From an uncultured Altererythrobacter sp. (GTDB lineage: Bacteria; Pseudomonadota; Alphaproteobacteria; Sphingomonadales; Sphingomonadaceae): a DNA stretch of 21,668 nucleotides. Location: positions 1 through 21,668 of the forward strand of contig CAMPGP010000010.1 in the NCBI GenBank assembly GCA_946885545.1, read 5' to 3'. The notes below the pieces were generated by a model. It did no database searches. It saw only the letters and a program-made list of their open reading frames with translations, and was not told the DNA's origin. The first letter of the stretch is position 1. Each line of letters opens with the position of its first letter. This document shows, in pieces, positions 14,191-21,475 of this stretch. A program made the translations under genes and the position numbers.

Positions 14191-16016
14191 CCGCGATAGA
14201 GTGCGTCCAGCCGGTCGCCGTATCGCTCGCGGATCTTGTGCCGACGGATCTTCAGAGACGGCGTCATTTCCTCGTTCTCGATCCCGAACGGCTCGTCGGC
14301 GAAGGCGAACTGGCGGACTTTCTCGACCACCGACAGATCCTGGTTGACCGCGTCGATCGCGCCACGCACCGCGGCACGGAACGCAGGTAGCCCCTGCAGA
14401 TCCTTCATGTCGAAACGGATATCGTTGGCGTTGGCCCAGTCCAGAGCCCACTCGGCGTCGGGTACGATCAGCCCGACGATGTAGGGCCGCTTGTCGCCGC
14501 TCACCATCGCCTGCGCGATCTCGGGCCGCAGCGTCAGCATCCCTTCGAGCTTTTGCGGCGCGACATTGTCGCCCTTGTCGTTGACGATCATGTCCTTCTT
14601 GCGATCGGTGATGACGATCCGGCCTTTCTCGTCGAGATGCCCGATGTCGCCCGTGTGGAGCCAGCCGTCCCTGAGCGTGCGCTCGGTCTCGGCCTTGTTC
14701 TGCCAGTATCCCTTCATCACCAGTTCGCCGCGGCAGAGGATCTCGCCGTCCTCCGCGATCCGGATCTCGACCCCGCGCATCGGCGGGCCGACGGTGTGCA
14801 TCGCGATCCCCGCACGCGGGCGGTTGCAGCTGATCACCGGCCCGGCTTCGGTCTGGCCGTAGCCCTGGAGCATGGTCAGCCCCATCGCTTCGAAGAACAG
14901 CCCGACTTCCGGATTGAGCGGCGCACCGCCCGAAACCATCGCCTTGATTCGTCCGCCGAAGCGCTGGCGGATCTTGGGTCGCAGCAACCGCTCGAGAACC
15001 AGGTTCAGCGTCTTGTCGCCCAGACGGTAGCGCCCTTCCGCGCGGCGCTGGCCGAGATTGAGCGCACGGTCCATCAGTGCCTTGGCCGCACCGCCCTGCT
15101 TGTCGACCTGCTTCATGATCCGCTGGCGCAAGACCTCGAACAGGCGCGGGACCACGACCATGATCGTCGGGCGTGTCTCCTCGATGTTGCTCGCGAGCTT
15201 CTCGAGCCCCTCGGCGTAGTAAATCTCCGCGCCCACCGCGATGGGGAGGTACTGCCCACCGGTGTGCTCGTAGGCGTGGCTCAGGGGGAGAAACGAGAGG
15301 AAACGTTCGTCGTCGTCCAGGCCGAAGTCCTGCGACAGGATATCGGCCGCGCCCGCGACGTTGCACAGGATCGCGCCGTGATGCTGCAGCACGCCGCGCG
15401 GCGCACCGCCGGTGCCGCTGGTGTAGATGATGCATGCGGTGTCGGCGCGCCCGATGCCCGCGATGCGCTCGTCGACGGCCTTGTGTGCAGCGGCAGCGTC
15501 GCCGGTCGTCATGCCCGACCAGCCGTGGCAGGCAAGCCCGCCCGATTGATACTGGCGGATTCCGTCGATCGGAATGACGTGTTCGGCCAGCCCTGTCCGC
15601 ATGATCGCGGGCAACAGCGGCTGCGAAAGCTTCTCGGTCGACACGATCACCGCGCGCGCACCCGAATTGTCGAGGATGTGCGCATGGTCGCGCTCGGTAT
15701 TGGTCGTATAGGTCGGAACCGTCACGCAGCCCGCGGCCATGATAGCGAGGTCCGCAATGCACCATTCGGGCCGGTTCTCGCTGACCAGCATCACCCGGTC
15801 GCCGCTTTCGAGCCCGAGGGCGCGCAGGTTCTCGGCCAGCACGCAGACTTTCCCGGCCGCTTCGCGCCATGACATGGTCTGCCATGTGCCGCCGCGTTTC
15901 GCGCCGAGAAACGGCGCATCGCCCTTGGCATCCGCGCGCTTCAGGAAGAGTTCGACGAGATTGTTCGCCGAGTCGATGTCGGACAATTGCAAGTCTTTGA
16001 GCTCCTGCTCCCGCAT
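14187..16016 (-). CDS. Long-chain fatty-acid--CoA ligase (AMP-forming)
   Basis: A 609-residue adenylate-forming enzyme that activates fatty acids to acyl-CoA through an acyl-AMP. The length and motifs match the FadD15-like long-chain group: the P-loop YTSGTGGAPRGV (residues 198-209), FLPLSHAYEHTGGQY, SGGAPLNPEVGLFFEAMG, the GYGQTEAGPVIS motif, the adenylation motif GWLHTGDIGHLDEKGRI, ITDRKKDMIVNDKGDNVAP and a C-terminal SLKIRRHKIRERYGDRL. In the P-loop the usual Lys (PKG) is Arg207 and the second Thr is Gly; both variants occur in the superfamily. The start at ATG 16016 lacks a strong ribosome site. It lies between convergent chaA and the end of the gamma-glutamyltransferase gene, 72 bases away. 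Acyl-chain preference cannot be read from sequence. Confidence 0.92.
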   Translation of the reverse strand: MREQELKDLQLSDIDSANNLVELFLKRADAKGDAPFLGAKRGGTWQTMSWREAAGKVCVLAENLRALGLESGDRVMLVSENRPEWCIADLAIMAAGCVTVPTYTTNTERDHAHILDNSGARAVIVSTEKLSQPLLPAIMRTGLAEHVIPIDGIRQYQSGGLACHGWSGMTTGDAAAAHKAVDERIAGIGRADTACIIYTSGTGGAPRGVLQHHGAILCNVAGAADILSQDFGLDDDERFLSFLPLSHAYEHTGGQYLPIAVGAEIYYAEGLEKLASNIEETRPTIMVVVPRLFEVLRQRIMKQVDKQGGAAKALMDRALNLGQRRAEGRYRLGDKTLNLVLERLLRPKIRQRFGGRIKAMVSGGAPLNPEVGLFFEAMGLTMLQGYGQTEAGPVISCNRPRAGIAMHTVGPPMRGVEIRIAEDGEILCRGELVMKGYWQNKAETERTLRDGWLHTGDIGHLDEKGRIVITDRKKDMIVNDKGDNVAPQKLEGMLTLRPEIAQAMVSGDKRPYIVGLIVPDAEWALDWANANDIRFDMKDLQGLPAFRAAVRGAIDAVNQDLSVVEKVRQFAFADEPFGIENEEMTPSLKIRRHKIRERYGDRLDALYRG

Positions 16017-16088
16017 CCGGTTTCATTTGCGACCGGTCTGCGGGGAGTACGCGCGCGCCGCCGCAGCGGCAAGCCCGCTCGGATGCCT

Positions 16089-17798
16089 TCAGGGCAGGAT
16101 GAGTTGCGCCTCGATCCGCGGATCGCGCGCGCTGACCCAGCTCTCGCCCCGACGGAGCACGGCGTTGGCCTTGGCTCCGGCCTCGCGAGCCGAAATCTTT
16201 GCGTGACCCAGCGCGACGAAGCGCGGCATGGCCTGCTCCATCCAGGTTCCCTTCTCGACCGTCACGGCATCGCCGTAGGCCATCGTGAAGGGCATCCCGA
16301 GAGCCGTTTCGGCGTCCATACCGAAATCGATGATGCCGATGATGCTGCGCGCCGTCTGGACCGGGATCGTGCTGCCGCCCGCCGCGCCGATCGCCAGCAC
16401 CGGGCGGCCCTGCGGATCCCACACCACCACCGGGGCCATCGAGCTGCGCGGGCGCTTGCCCCCTTCGACCCGGTTGGCGACGAGGCGCCCGTCGACCCGC
16501 GGCGAGCGGCTGAAATCGGTGAGTTCGTTGTTCAGGTAAAAGCCGCCGCTCATCAGGCCCGATCCGAACGCGCTTTCGACGGTGGAGGTGTAGCTGACCA
16601 TCGTGTCGTCGGCATCGACTACCGCGAAGTGCGAGGTGCCGCGTTCTTCCGGTTCGTCGCCGTCGGCGAGCGCCATCGGCGCGCCCGCGGGGACCCCGGC
16701 GGCCACGGTTTCCATCGTCGAACCGGGATCGATCAGCGCGCTGCGCCGCGACAGGTAGGCCGGATCGATCAGGCCGGCGACAGGAACGGCCACGAAATCG
16801 CTGTCCGCCGCGTACAGCTCGCGGTCGGCATAGGCCAGGCGCTGCGATTCGAGAAACAGGTGCCAGGTCACCGGATTCTGCGCCCCGAGCGCTGCGAGGT
16901 CGAAGCGCTCGAGCTGGCCGAGGATCTGCAGCACCGCGATTCCGCCCGAGGTCGGCGGGCCCATCCCGCAGATGCGATATTCGCGATAGGTGCCGCAGAC
17001 CGCGTCGCGCGACTTGGCTTCGTAGGCCGCGAGGTCGGCCGTGGTCATAGCGCCTTGGCGCGGCGTTTCGGCGGCGACAGTGGCAGCGAGCGCCTCGGCG
17101 CGCGGGCCGCGGTAGAAGGCTTGCGGACCGGCCGCGGCAAGCGCTTCGAAGGTCCGCGCCAGTTCCTCGTTCACAACCAGATGGCCTGCGGGATGCGGCT
17201 TGCCCGCCGTGTCGAAGAACAGCGAGCGACCGGTTTCGGTCCAGCCTGCGCGTTCGGCGGTCGAAGCGAGCGAGCCGTTGAGCCGCGGGTTGATCCGGAA
17301 GCCGTCGCGGGCGAGCGCGATCGCGGGTTCGAACAGCTTGGCCCACGGCAGCTTGCCGTGCTGCTCGTGCGCCAGTGCCGCGAGCGCCACGTTGCCCGGC
17401 ACCCCGACGCTGAGCCCGCTCTTGATCGATTCGCCGAACGAGGGGAGCGAGCCGTCTTCGCGCAGGAACCATTCGGGCGTCGCGCCAGCGGGGGCCTTCT
17501 CGCGCCCGTCGAAGGTTTCGACGGCGCCGTCCGCCGCGCCGCGGACCATGAAGCCGCCGCCGCCGATGCCGCTGCTCTGCGGTTCGACCACGGTCAGCGC
17601 GAGCATCGTCGCGATCGCCGCATCGGTCGCGCTGCCGCCCTTGCGCAGCATCGCCATGCCCGCCGCCTCGGCGCGCGGATCGGCAGCGCTGACTACACCG
17701 ACATCGGTGGCGGCGGGCGCTGCGGGAGCGGCGGTGGGGACGGTCGCACACCCGGCGAGGGCGAGCGCGGCGAACGAAGCGGCGAAATTGCGGAACAT
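16089..17798 (-). CDS. ggt: Gamma-glutamyltransferase, lipoprotein
   Basis: A 569-residue gamma-glutamyltransferase/glutathione hydrolase (Ntn-hydrolase, PF01019), which cleaves gamma-glutamyl bonds, notably of glutathione. Proenzyme self-cleavage should occur before Thr388 in EERGTSHFAVVDADDTMVSYTST, giving large and small subunits. Other family segments are GGSATDAAIATMLALTVVEPQSSGIGGGGFM, the PTSGGIAVLQILGQLE region and GGSTIPVQTARSIIGIIDFGM. The N-terminus MFRNFAASFAALALAGC carries a lipobox with Cys17, so the mature protein is probably lipid-anchored in the envelope, unlike soluble periplasmic E. coli GGT. The ATG at 17798 begins this signal; it is ten bases after the pyrD stop, so the gene probably shares the pyrD transcript. 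Confidence 0.93.
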   Translation of the reverse strand: MFRNFAASFAALALAGCATVPTAAPAAPAATDVGVVSAADPRAEAAGMAMLRKGGSATDAAIATMLALTVVEPQSSGIGGGGFMVRGAADGAVETFDGREKAPAGATPEWFLREDGSLPSFGESIKSGLSVGVPGNVALAALAHEQHGKLPWAKLFEPAIALARDGFRINPRLNGSLASTAERAGWTETGRSLFFDTAGKPHPAGHLVVNEELARTFEALAAAGPQAFYRGPRAEALAATVAAETPRQGAMTTADLAAYEAKSRDAVCGTYREYRICGMGPPTSGGIAVLQILGQLERFDLAALGAQNPVTWHLFLESQRLAYADRELYAADSDFVAVPVAGLIDPAYLSRRSALIDPGSTMETVAAGVPAGAPMALADGDEPEERGTSHFAVVDADDTMVSYTSTVESAFGSGLMSGGFYLNNELTDFSRSPRVDGRLVANRVEGGKRPRSSMAPVVVWDPQGRPVLAIGAAGGSTIPVQTARSIIGIIDFGMDAETALGMPFTMAYGDAVTVEKGTWMEQAMPRFVALGHAKISAREAGAKANAVLRRGESWVSARDPRIEAQLILP

Positions 17799-17808
17799 GG
17801 CCCGCGAG

Positions 17809-18837
17809 CTATTCGCTCCCGACCGCCTCGGCAAGCGTTGCGAAGCCGTCGCGGCGCATCAGTTCCTCCATTCCGCGCACGATCCGCCGGGCGAGACCGG
17901 GGCCTTCGTAAACCATAGCGCTGTAGAGTTGCACGAGACTGGCGCCAGCGCGAACGCGCGCCCAGGCGTCCTCCGCGCTGGAAATCCCGCCCACGCCGAT
18001 CAGCGGGATTGCCCCGCCGGTCGCCTTGCGGAAATCGCGCAGCCGAGCTTGCGCCAGATCCCGCAACGGCGCGCCCGAAAGTCCGCCCGCCTCACCCGCG
18101 TCGCGCGAAGCGAGCGGCGGGCGCGAGATCGTGGTGTTCGAGACGATCAGCGCACCGAGCCGCTTGTCGAGCGCGATCCGGGCGATTGCGTCGATGTCGG
18201 CGGGCTCCAGATCGGGCGCGACCTTGAGGAAGACCGGCGGGCCCTCCGCCGGGCGCGCGTCGAGCACGGCCTCGAGCAGCGCGACGAGCGCGCCTTCGTC
18301 CTGCAAGGCGCGCAGCCCGGGGGTGTTGGGGCTGGAGATGTTCACCGTCAGGTAGCTCGCCAGCGGCGAGAACCGGCGGGTCAGCAAGGCGTAGTCGGCG
18401 ATCCGGTCGGTCGAGTCCTTGTTCGCCCCGATATTGACGCCGACGATCCCCGGGCGCCCTGCGCGGCGCATCAGCCGAGCCTCAGCGGCGTCGGCCCCGC
18501 CGTTGTTGAAGCCCATCCGGTTGATCACCGCGCGGTCGCGCTCAAGCCGAAACAGCCGCGGCTTTGGGTTGCCCGCCTGCGGCAGCGACGTGATGGATCC
18601 GATCTCGACGAACCCGAAGCCGAGGCCCAGCACCGCGTCAGGCACTTCGCCGTCCTTGTCGAACCCCGCCGCCATGCCCACCGGATTGGGAAAGGACAGC
18701 CCGGCGACCTCGGTCGCGAGCGGGCCATGCGCGGGCGGATGCTTGCGGGGAGCGAACTTCAGCGCCGCTATCGTCGTGCGATGCGCAGTTTCGGGGGCGA
18801 GCGCGAAGAGCGCCGGACGAGCCAGTTCGAACAGCAT
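17809..18837 (-). CDS. pyrD: Dihydroorotate dehydrogenase (quinone), class 2
   Basis: A 342-residue membrane-associated enzyme of pyrimidine synthesis that oxidises dihydroorotate to orotate with quinone as acceptor. The N-terminal amphipathic helices (LFELARPALFALAPETAHRTTI) are those that bind class 2 enzymes to the membrane. FMN and substrate motifs are clear: NPVGMAAGFDKDGEV, VEIGSITSLPQAGNPKPRLFRL, NRMGFNNGGADAA, GVNIGANKDS, the catalytic-Ser segment TVNISSPNTPGLRALQ, VSNTTISRP and LIGVGGISSAEDAWARVRAGASLVQLYSAMVYEG in two overlapping parts. The ATG at 18837 begins the conserved MLFELARPALF; the frame extends upstream to 18903 without similarity. No strong ribosome site is seen. It is divergent from the candidate small RNA and is followed by the ggt gene. 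Confidence 0.96.
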   Translation of the reverse strand: MLFELARPALFALAPETAHRTTIAALKFAPRKHPPAHGPLATEVAGLSFPNPVGMAAGFDKDGEVPDAVLGLGFGFVEIGSITSLPQAGNPKPRLFRLERDRAVINRMGFNNGGADAAEARLMRRAGRPGIVGVNIGANKDSTDRIADYALLTRRFSPLASYLTVNISSPNTPGLRALQDEGALVALLEAVLDARPAEGPPVFLKVAPDLEPADIDAIARIALDKRLGALIVSNTTISRPPLASRDAGEAGGLSGAPLRDLAQARLRDFRKATGGAIPLIGVGGISSAEDAWARVRAGASLVQLYSAMVYEGPGLARRIVRGMEELMRRDGFATLAEAVGSE

Positions 18838-18966
18838 GGGGGTTAGCCTATGGCAAGCGCCATGGCACCTGTCGACCGGGGACGGAAACATCGAAACCAA
18901 CATTTATCTGGAAGGAAGTTTCGTCATCGCTTGTCGCATCCATACAATCGTTCGCAATAGACTCGC

Positions 18967-19065
18967 GCTAGAAAGGCTGCGCGACCCGAAGGGCTCAAAG
19001 CAGCGATGCGATGAGTTCCTTGCCTTTCAAGGGCGGCGCTCCATCCGGAGCGTCGCCCCTTTTTT
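18967..19065 (+). ncRNA. Candidate small RNA, SuhB/MmgR-like architecture
   Basis: A complete Rho-independent terminator (19031-19065) lies here with no plus-strand gene before it, which points to a separate short transcript. Working back, the region holds a 5' stem GCTGC/GCAGC (18976-18980 with 19000-19004) enclosing a CCCGAAGGG hairpin (18985-18993). Next comes an open stretch (19005-19028) with TTCCTTGCCTTTC, then the terminator. This order resembles the alphaproteobacterial SuhB/MmgR (Rfam RF00519, alpha-r8) family as I remember it, but I cannot run a covariance search. A TTGTCG at 18931-18936 followed by CAATAG at 18955-18960 (18-base spacing) could be the promoter, giving a transcript of roughly 100 bases. 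The 5' end is uncertain by several bases. It could instead be an attenuator leader of the lipoprotein gene that begins 75 bases further on. Confidence 0.6.
19031..19065 (+). terminator. Strong Rho-independent terminator
   Basis: A 12-bp stem (19031-19042 with 19047-19058, one G-T pair) with a four-base ATCC loop is followed by CTTTTTT. It is a textbook intrinsic terminator on the plus strand. It closes the candidate small RNA and lies 75 bases before the DUF885 lipoprotein gene. Confidence 0.9.
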
Positions 19066-19118
19066 GGCCCGGTACTGGCCACAAGCGGCGTTTCGCGGCA
19101 CAAGCCCGCCCATCCCGA

Positions 19119-19133
19119 AGGAGAGAGGAAGGG
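19119..19133 (+). promoter_or_regulatory. Ribosome binding site deciding the GTG start
   Basis: AGGAGAGAGGAAGGG lies six bases before the GTG at 19140. It contains two overlapping Shine-Dalgarno-like purine blocks and supports the GTG start rather than the ATG at 19011, which lies inside the small RNA region. Confidence 0.8.
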
Positions 19134-19139
19134 TCGCAC

Positions 19140-20960
19140 GTGAAGAAGGTTTACCTGTCCGCCGGAATTTCCGCCCTGGCCTTGGCGCTTGCCGGCTGCG
19201 TAGCCGGACCGAACGAGTCGCGAGGGGTGGAGGCGGCTGGCCAACCGCTCGCTTCGCCGGAGCCTGCCGACGACGTCAACGCGCTGTTCCGCAGCTACGA
19301 CGAGGCGCAACTCGCGCTCTCGCCGATGGGCAAGTCCTACCGGGGAATCCGCGATGAGACCTACGGCGAATGGGGAGATTTCACCGACGCGGCCGATCTG
19401 CGCGAGCAGCAGCTGCTCCAGAACACCGCCGCGACGATGCGAGACGGCTACGATCCCGCCGCGCTGCCTGCGCAGGATTCGCTCAGCTACCGGTTGTTCG
19501 ATGCGATGGCGCAGCGCAGCGCCTCGCTGTTCCCCTATCGCGAATACGGCTACGTGTTCGACCAGATGAACGGCGCGCAGAGCGACTTGCCCGCCTTCCT
19601 GATCAACATCCACTCGATCGTGGACGCATCGCAGGCGCGCGCCTATGTCAGCCGCATCGAAGGTCTCGGCACGGTGCTCGACACGCTCACCGCCGAATCG
19701 CGCGAACGCGCCGCGGCGGGCGTGATGCCGCCCGACTGGGTCTATCCCTATGTCATCTCCGACATCGAGAACCTGCTCGAGGCGGGCGACGACAATGCAG
19801 TGCTGGAGGATTTCGCAGCCAAGGTCGGCAAGCTCGGCCTGCCCACGACCGACAGTACGGAACTGAACGCACAGGCTGCCGCGGCATGGAACGGAACTGC
19901 CCGCCCCGCCTACGAACGCCTGCTCGCCGAGATGAAGCGCCAGCAGCCGAACGCGCCGACCGATGACGGCATCTGGCGGTTGCCCGAGGGCGCGGACTAC
20001 TATGCCGCGCTGCTGAAGAACTACACCACCACCGACCTCACCGCAGACCAGATCCACCAGATCGGTCTCGACAACGTCGAACGCATCCACGGCGAGATGC
20101 GCGCGATCATGGCCAAGGTGAGGTTCGACGGCACGCTGCAGGAATTCTTCGAATACGCGCGCACCGAGCCGCGCTTCTTCTACGACACGCGCGAGGCCTA
20201 TCTCGCCGACGTCGAGAAGCACCGGGTGGCGATGGAAGCGGCGCTGCCCAAGTTCTTTTCCACCCTGCCGACCGATCCGCTGGTAGTGAAGCCGGTCGAG
20301 GCGTTTCGCGAGCAGAGCGCGGGCAAGGCGTTCTATTCGCGCCCCGCACCCGACGGATCGCGCCCCGGCACCTATTACGTGAACCTCTACAACCTGAAGG
20401 ACATGTCGAAGAACGAGCTCGAGGCGTTGTTCTATCACGAAGGGCTGCCCGGGCATCACCTGCAGCTCTCGATCCAGACCCAGCTCGGCGACGTGCCGCC
20501 CTTCCGCCGATTCGGCGGTGTGACCGCCTATTCCGAAGGCTGGGGCCTCTATGCCGAGGAACTGGGCAAGGACATGGGCTTCTACACCGATCCCTATTCG
20601 GACTTCGGCAGGCTGGGGATGGAGCTGTGGAGAGCCTGTCGACTGGTTGTGGATACGGGTATCCATCACAAGCGCTGGAGTCGCGAGGAGGCGATCCAGT
20701 ACCTCACCGAAAACACCCCCAATCCCGAAGGCGACATCCGCAAGGCGATCGAGCGCTACACAGTCTATCCGGGCCAGGCGACCGCCTACATGATCGGCAA
20801 ACTCAAGATCATGGAACTGCGCGAGAAGGCGCGCGCCGAACTGGGGAGCCAGTTCGACATCCGCGGTTTCCACGATGCGATCCTGTCCACCGGGCCCGTT
20901 CCGCTGTCGATCATGGAGGAGAACGTCGATGCCTGGATCGCAAACGAAAAGGCCGGATAG
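19140..20960 (+). CDS. DUF885 family lipoprotein, probable metallopeptidase-like
   Basis: A 606-residue lipoprotein of the DUF885 family. It begins at GTG with VKKVYLSAGISALALALAGC, whose lipobox gives lipidated Cys20, so it is anchored in the envelope. The family signature HEGLPGHHLQ starts at His433 and resembles a zinc-peptidase HExxH-type site with an inserted residue; the downstream YSEGWGLYAEELGKDMG supplies a further conserved Glu. The remaining body is mostly helical, as in M3/M32-like peptidases. Family biochemistry is poorly known, so peptidase activity is inference. It stands alone: a terminator lies before it and the suf regulator follows after 107 bases with its own control region. 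Sphingomonad genomes often carry several paralogues, which may serve peptide use. Confidence 0.9.
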   Translation: MKKVYLSAGISALALALAGCVAGPNESRGVEAAGQPLASPEPADDVNALFRSYDEAQLALSPMGKSYRGIRDETYGEWGDFTDAADLREQQLLQNTAATMRDGYDPAALPAQDSLSYRLFDAMAQRSASLFPYREYGYVFDQMNGAQSDLPAFLINIHSIVDASQARAYVSRIEGLGTVLDTLTAESRERAAAGVMPPDWVYPYVISDIENLLEAGDDNAVLEDFAAKVGKLGLPTTDSTELNAQAAAAWNGTARPAYERLLAEMKRQQPNAPTDDGIWRLPEGADYYAALLKNYTTTDLTADQIHQIGLDNVERIHGEMRAIMAKVRFDGTLQEFFEYARTEPRFFYDTREAYLADVEKHRVAMEAALPKFFSTLPTDPLVVKPVEAFREQSAGKAFYSRPAPDGSRPGTYYVNLYNLKDMSKNELEALFYHEGLPGHHLQLSIQTQLGDVPPFRRFGGVTAYSEGWGLYAEELGKDMGFYTDPYSDFGRLGMELWRACRLVVDTGIHHKRWSREEAIQYLTENTPNPEGDIRKAIERYTVYPGQATAYMIGKLKIMELREKARAELGSQFDIRGFHDAILSTGPVPLSIMEENVDAWIANEKAG

Positions 20961-20977
20961 GGTCACCGTCCGGGGCG

Positions 20978-20996
20978 GTTGCTAACGACTCGCAAC
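20978..20996. promoter_or_regulatory. Fur-like dyad upstream of the suf regulator
   Basis: GTTGCTAACGACTCGCAAC has five-base complementary ends (GTTGC/GCAAC). It resembles the TTGCGAATCATTCGCAA-like iron-response boxes of alphaproteobacteria, at 13 of 17 positions against the form I recall. It is 14 bases before a TTGAAA that could be the -35 of the suf operon. It could also be a weak hairpin after the DUF885 gene. Confidence 0.35.
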
Positions 20997-21009
20997 AGGC
21001 GGTTTTCCG

Positions 21010-21038
21010 TTGAAAGCGGCGGGAGCGGTGCATAGGTG
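21010..21038 (+). promoter_or_regulatory. Candidate suf operon promoter
   Basis: TTGAAA at 21010-21015 and TAGGTG at 21033-21038 are 17 bases apart; a 16-base reading gives ATAGGT. The -35 matches at 5/6 and the -10 is weak. The expected transcription start falls inside the palindrome at 21040-21062. Confidence 0.35.
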
Positions 21039-21039
21039 A

Positions 21040-21062
21040 AATCGGAACGAAACGGTCCGATT
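21040..21062. promoter_or_regulatory. Palindromic operator candidate of the suf regulator
   Basis: AATCGGAAC (21040-21048) and GGTCCGATT (21054-21062) are complementary at 8 of 9 positions around a five-base centre; the outer seven pairs are perfect. It ends five bases before the ATG of the Rrf2-family regulator, so it is well placed for autoregulation. It does not match the E. coli IscR consensus by eye. Confidence 0.5.
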
Positions 21063-21067
21063 AGACT

Positions 21068-21475
21068 ATGCGCCTCTCCAACCTCGCCGACTATGCGGTC
21101 GTCACCATGAGCGCGGCCGCGCGCCACTGTGGTGGCGGGCGCACCAGTGCAGCCGAGCTTGCAGCGGAAACGGGCCTTCCCGCGCCGACCGTGGCCAAGC
21201 TGGTCAGCAAGCTGTCGGCGGCCGGATTGTTGCGCTCTGTGCGCGGCGCGGGCGGCGGCTTGCAACTCGCACGTCCGGCGGCGGCGATCACGCTAGCCGA
21301 TATCGTCGAGGCGGTCGAAGGTCCGATCGCGCTCGCGACCTGCATTGAGGGCGAATGTGCGATGGACCACGACTGCCGAGTCAGGCCGCACTGGCCAATG
21401 GTGAATCAGGCGCTTCGTGGCGCGCTGGCGGGAATCCCGCTGACGCAGCTCGCCGGCGCGAAGGAAATGGCATGA
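21068..21475 (+). CDS. Rrf2-family SUF Fe-S assembly regulator
   Basis: A 135-residue Rrf2/IscR-type transcription factor similar to the SUF system regulator group (TIGR02944). The winged-helix part begins MRLSNLADYAVVTMSAAA and continues TSAAELAAETGLPAPTVAK with the wing at LRSVRGAGGGLQLARPA. Three cysteines (92, 97, 103) in CIEGECAMDHDC are spaced nearly as in IscR (92, 98, 104) and probably hold an Fe-S cluster that senses cluster supply. Its stop overlaps the sufB start as ATGA, so it is the first gene of the suf operon and probably controls it. No ribosome site precedes the ATG at 21068, but a palindrome ends five bases before it and could bind the regulator itself. Confidence 0.93.
   Translation: MRLSNLADYAVVTMSAAARHCGGGRTSAAELAAETGLPAPTVAKLVSKLSAAGLLRSVRGAGGGLQLARPAAAITLADIVEAVEGPIALATCIEGECAMDHDCRVRPHWPMVNQALRGALAGIPLTQLAGAKEMA

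Noticed and set aside
16026..16088. Short GC hairpins between the acyl-CoA ligase and ggt genes
   Set aside because: Stems of about five pairs without T tracts are common by chance at this GC content; not enough to call a terminator.
13807..17751. Very long open frame of 1314 codons on the minus strand
   Set aside because: Its translation is Arg/Pro-rich and low in normal hydrophobic pattern, and it runs in a shifted frame through the well-supported acyl-CoA ligase and gamma-glutamyltransferase genes. It is an artefact of high GC content.
19011..19139. In-frame ATG at 19011 as start of the DUF885 lipoprotein
   Set aside because: It would place a strong terminator inside the gene and put 43 unrelated residues before the lipoprotein signal. 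The GTG at 19140 has a good ribosome site.
18924..20966. 680-codon open frame opposite the DUF885 gene
   Set aside because: No recognisable domain; the plus-strand gene has a lipoprotein signal, a ribosome site and a metal motif.
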